From contig CAWUSW010000021.1 of NCBI GenBank assembly GCA_963925675.1, positions 32,601 through 96,600 of the forward strand: a stretch of DNA of 64,000 nucleotides. The letters are read 5' to 3'. This document shows positions 61,556 to 64,000 of this stretch, in pieces. How positions within the stretch are numbered: position 1 is the stretch's first letter; each line of letters begins with the position of its first letter. This DNA is from Eutrophocola sp963925675. GTDB lineage: Bacteria > Pseudomonadota > Gammaproteobacteria > Pseudomonadales > Pseudohongiellaceae. Made by a program: the position numbers and the translations under genes. The notes beneath the pieces were generated by a model, which made no database searches, had not been told where the DNA came from, and saw nothing but the letters and a program-made list of their open reading frames with translations.

Positions 61556-62746
61556 ATGTTCAAGAAAGACAGCCAACTCAGAGGTCTCTACCAGAGGGAA
61601 AGAGCAGCAGGCAGTGTATGGGTTGTAAAAGCCAAGCAACGTGGCCTGAACAAGCCCGTCACTATCACTCTAGGCAGAGTTGATGTAATTCCTGTGAACA
61701 AGGCTAGGCAGATGGCAAAGGAAAAGCTGTCTCTGCTTGCTCAAGGCATCAATCCAAATCAAGAAAGTACCAAGCAAATAACGACAACCAAGGCGCTAAG
61801 TATCAGCCTTGGAGATGCGTTAGTAGAGTATCTATCACTTCGGGAGCTAAAACCTTCAACAGTCAAATCATACCGCCAGGTGATCGCTCGCTCATTCGAT
61901 GACTGGTTGAGTAGACCTATCAGAGATATAACCCGTGATGACATTCTTAAACGATACAAACAGATACAAGTAGGCATCTCGAAAAGGGCAGCCCAGCCTT
62001 TAAAAGCCAATCCTAGAGGTTTAGCCGATGCTCAGAAGGCTATGCGCTATCTCTCCGCCATAATGAATTCTTACTCCGGTGACAAGCTAAATGGTGAGCC
62101 ACTATTACCTGATGGCAATCCAGTCCTCGTACTCAAAGACAAGAGAGCCAGGAAGTCTCTAAAGTCTCGGGATCGGTTCCTTGAGAGAGAAGAGAGGAGG
62201 GAGCTATTTCATCAGCTGGGCATAGTTCATCATGGTGAGTATGAGGGCACATTGAAGGCATCTCAGGCAGACTTTATAGCGTTACTTATGGTTACCGGTC
62301 TTAGGCAAACAGAGGCTAGAACCTTAAAGTGGTCTGACATTGAGACAGATACTTATACAATCCAGGATACAAAGAACAATAAGCCACATACACTTCCTAA
62401 GACTGAAGTGGTTAGAGCAATCTTTACAAGAAATGCTAACAGTACTCAGTGGGTGTTCCCTGGTAAGAATGGAGCGGCATCAATGGACAAGGTCGTTGGG
62501 AAAGCCTCAGAGGAATGTGGAGTTAAGTTTTCTGCACATGACCTACGTAGGACAGCTGCAACTATTGCCTCGGAGCATGGATTTACACAGGATCAAATAG
62601 GTCGCTTACTAAATCATAGCAGTACTTCAGTGACTGATAAGTATATCCAAAAGACAACGGCAGCATTACTGCCAATCCTTCAGCAGATTGAAGATGAGAT
62701 TCTTGGCCATTATGAAGTGCCAATTGAAGATCAGCTAATAGGATGA
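61556..62746 (+). CDS. Tyrosine-type site-specific integrase
   Basis: A 396-residue tyrosine recombinase with an N-terminal arm-binding domain of the DUF4102 kind (VTITLGRVDVIPVNKARQMA ... GINP), a SAM-like core-binding domain, and the catalytic domain. The catalytic residues appear as Arg250 (TGLRQTEA), His328 and Arg331 (SAHDLRRTA), His354 (LLNHSS) and the nucleophile Tyr363 (DKYIQ). AGAGG six bases upstream favours ATG 61556 over 61535. It lies next to tRNA-Leu and marks an integrated element. Complete and apparently intact. Confidence 0.93.
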   Translation: MFKKDSQLRGLYQRERAAGSVWVVKAKQRGLNKPVTITLGRVDVIPVNKARQMAKEKLSLLAQGINPNQESTKQITTTKALSISLGDALVEYLSLRELKPSTVKSYRQVIARSFDDWLSRPIRDITRDDILKRYKQIQVGISKRAAQPLKANPRGLADAQKAMRYLSAIMNSYSGDKLNGEPLLPDGNPVLVLKDKRARKSLKSRDRFLEREERRELFHQLGIVHHGEYEGTLKASQADFIALLMVTGLRQTEARTLKWSDIETDTYTIQDTKNNKPHTLPKTEVVRAIFTRNANSTQWVFPGKNGAASMDKVVGKASEECGVKFSAHDLRRTAATIASEHGFTQDQIGRLLNHSSTSVTDKYIQKTTAALLPILQQIEDEILGHYEVPIEDQLIG

Positions 62747-62811
62747 TTCACAAGCATTTGATAGACGCCATAGCCACTGGTGACAGCAACGTAGTTCAAC
62801 TAAGGAAGTGA
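62743..62811 (+). CDS. Short ORF coupled to the integrase stop
   Basis: A 22-codon frame (beginning MIHKHLIDAIATG) whose ATG overlaps the integrase stop in an ATGA. It resembles nothing I recognise. It may be the truncated start of a lost gene or simply chance. Confidence 0.25.
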   Translation: MIHKHLIDAIATGDSNVVQLRK

Positions 62812-62877
62812 GCAGCGAATAAATAATTATATTTTCCCGCTCATAACATTAATGCTTTATTTACATAATTTACCTCT

Positions 62878-63351
62878 ATGAATATTTTTATACTTGATAC
62901 AGACATTGAGACTTGCGCTAAATTTCACTGTGACCAACATGTTGGCAAAATGGTGCTTGAAAGCACCCAGATACTTTGTACCGCGCTAAACAAGAAAGGT
63001 GTTGATACGCCATACAAGTCAACTCATGTCCAGCACCCTTCAGTACTTTGGGCAGAGGAGTCACTGGAGAATTTCCGCTGGCTGGTAAAACTCGGCCATG
63101 CTCTGAATAAGGAATTTTGCTGGCGCTTTGATAGAAGCAGTGATCATGCATCAATAGCGGTATTAAACCGTATTCAAGAAGTTTCGTTCGAGAGCAAAGG
63201 TTTAACAGAATTCCCACAAGCGATGCCTGATAAATATAAAGTACCTGGCAATCCTGTGGCGGCTTATCGGGCTTTCTACATTGGTGAGAAATCTAGCTTC
63301 GCAACATGGAAGAAGCGAGAAACACCTGACTGGTATAAAACGGATAAATAG
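62878..63351 (+). CDS. Conserved phage-type hypothetical protein
   Basis: A 157-residue cytoplasmic-looking protein. The pattern is one I associate with a family common in tailed phages, cyanophages and prophages: an N-terminal ILDTDIETCAKFHCDQHVGKM with a Cys-Asp-x-His motif, HPSVLWAEESLENFRWL, and a C-terminal FPQAMPDKYK ... VAAYRAFYIGEKSSFATWK. Some members carry a nuclease or DNA-glycosylase label whose basis I cannot confirm, so no function is assigned. No clear ribosome-binding site precedes the ATG. It lies on the integrated element, which fits a viral origin. Confidence 0.75.
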   Translation: MNIFILDTDIETCAKFHCDQHVGKMVLESTQILCTALNKKGVDTPYKSTHVQHPSVLWAEESLENFRWLVKLGHALNKEFCWRFDRSSDHASIAVLNRIQEVSFESKGLTEFPQAMPDKYKVPGNPVAAYRAFYIGEKSSFATWKKRETPDWYKTDK

Positions 63352-63770
63352 TTTCGCACTTTAGCAAAGCTATAGTAGCTCAGGAGCCTCAGCCGGCCAG
63401 ACAGTCTTCCACTGCCATACTCACCTAATACCCAGGAGGGATGGTGACTGTGATGATCCTACTGGTGGCGTTAGGGGCGTAATCGCTGGGAAGCAGAAGT
63501 ATTGAACAGGGCTTTAGGCTTTAATGGAATAGCCGTTAATACTTAATGCAGCCGGACAACTGCAACAGACAAGAATGGGATTTCAAATAACTGTTAGTCC
63601 CGGCACTTTTAAATTAACATAAGAAATTATGATGGAATAAGGAAATACAATGGAAGTGCTACTTATGATTGTGATGGCGTTATAAGAAGTACTGAGCAAC
63701 ATACTGGCAATCCCATCAACCTGAACTACACTGAAACCATTACCAACTACACAGGCAAGGATGCCCATCA
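63352..63770 (+). other. Region of gene remnants after the phage-type gene
   Basis: No intact gene is present in these 419 bases. They hold the C-terminal remnant of a HIT-domain gene (63365-63505) and a start-less open frame (63613-63774). The interval 63506-63612 shows nothing recognisable. Confidence 0.6.
63365..63505 (+). pseudogene. C-terminal remnant of a HIT (histidine triad) family protein
   Basis: An open frame of 46 codons with no start codon at its head, preceded in frame by TAG. It reads AGQTVFHCHTHLIPRR, then GD, GGVRGVIAGKQKY and stop. This is the active-site end of HIT-family nucleotide hydrolases/transferases, with the H-x-H-x-H triad, IPRR and GGVRGVI-KQ-Y tail intact. Whole proteins are about 130-150 residues, so roughly the N-terminal two thirds is missing, and the preceding gene ends 13 bases upstream. 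Probably a relic of a deletion or insertion in the element. Confidence 0.7.
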
Positions 63771-63774
63771 ATGA
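63613..63774 (+). pseudogene. Open frame lacking a start codon
   Basis: Fifty-three sense codons run from a TAA to a TGA, ending with NYTGKDAHQ, with no ATG, GTG or TTG in frame at the 5' side. The stop overlaps the ATG of the next short ORF as ATGA, an arrangement typical of real coupled genes. It may be the 3' part of a lost gene. Not recognised. Confidence 0.3.
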
Positions 63775-63980
63775 CTATCCCACCAACATCACCTAACAAC
63801 ATAACCAGCCTAGCAACCAAGTCCCTTGAAGTAGTCTCTCTACTGAAACTCTGTCACACACTAGAAGAATGTACAGACCAGGATAGAACACAGGCTCTGA
63901 TGCTGCTGCAGGCTTATTTGACCAGGATCATAAGGGAAGCGGATCTGAAGCGGTACAGTAAAGTGTGTGTGTCTAAGTAG
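63771..63980 (+). CDS. Small hypothetical protein
   Basis: A 69-residue ORF with a Ser/Thr/Asn/Pro-rich start and a helical leucine-rich remainder (VSLLKLCHTLEECT; ALMLLQAYLTRIIREADLKRY). It is not a family I recognise and has no ribosome-binding site of its own. It could be translated by coupling to the overlapping upstream frame. It ends 20 bases before the window edge. Confidence 0.4.
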   Translation: MTIPPTSPNNITSLATKSLEVVSLLKLCHTLEECTDQDRTQALMLLQAYLTRIIREADLKRYSKVCVSK

Positions 63981-64000
63981 GTACCTTTAATAGACTGTGC

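Noticed and set aside
63446..63480. Very strong AGGAGG followed by tiny hydrophobic frames
   Set aside because: The purine run encodes part of the HIT remnant in another frame (the Arg-Arg after Ile-Pro), so it is most likely coding sequence rather than a ribosome-binding site.
63583..63771. 62-codon minus-strand ORF near the window end
   Set aside because: It opposes the ATGA-coupled plus-strand frames and shows only unstructured hydrophobic composition.

Overview
The window reads as a chromosomal segment of a free-living, probably marine, gammaproteobacterium related to Pseudomonadales/Cellvibrionales. This rests on gene content and order, not on any search. Base composition looks mid-40s % GC by eye. 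Almost everything is housekeeping and dense. Three blocks follow the gene order I recall for Pseudomonas aeruginosa: clpX-lon-hupB-ppiD-peptide ABC transporter-gloB-methyltransferase-rnhA-dnaQ (there PA1802-PA1816); methylthioinosine phosphorylase-csiV-mfd-gap-apbE-sth followed by lolCDE-comEC-exbBD-lpxK-ycaR-kdsB-ptp-murB (there PA3004-PA2977); and uvrC-pgsA-tRNA-Gly-tRNA-Cys-tRNA-Leu.

Layout. 1-5966: protein quality control (ClpX, Lon, HU, PpiD). 6181-11275: oligopeptide ABC transporter with its two ATPases fused in one protein. 11296-14194: glyoxalase II, a methyltransferase, RNase HI and the proofreading exonuclease. 14308-16871: an ArsB/NhaD-type ion transporter and a SohB-type S49 peptidase. 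16924-19066 (minus strand): sulfite reductase and its DUF934 companion. 19449-20801: NfuA and S-methyl-5'-thioinosine phosphorylase. 20811-25149 (minus strand): mfd and csiV. 25330-29347: a long-form GAPDH, the flavin transferase ApbE and soluble transhydrogenase. 29610-44799: a complete 13-gene complex I operon with nuoC and nuoD fused. 45169-45867: a lone serine recombinase. 46093-58302: lipoprotein export, DNA uptake, an ExbBD motor and envelope biosynthesis (MsbA, LpxK, YcaR, KdsB, LMW-PTP, MurB). 58371-61467: uvrC, pgsA and three tRNAs. 61556-64000: a tyrosine integrase abutting tRNA-Leu, followed by the left end of an accessory element with a phage-type protein and gene remnants.

Themes. 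Redox and energy genes are concentrated in 25-45 kb. In Pseudomonas the Na+-NQR operon sits between gap and apbE. Here it is absent, apbE follows gap after one base, and a complex I operon lies just beyond sth. The complex I operon has unusual intercistronic spacers: one holds REP-like palindromes, one a clean hairpin, and several reading frames appear to start with TTG.

I found no CRISPR array, rRNA, insertion sequence or recognisable defence system. The least ordinary items are the recombinase at 45169, the ApbE/NQR arrangement, and the accessory DNA after tRNA-Leu, which includes a truncated HIT-domain gene at 63365-63505.
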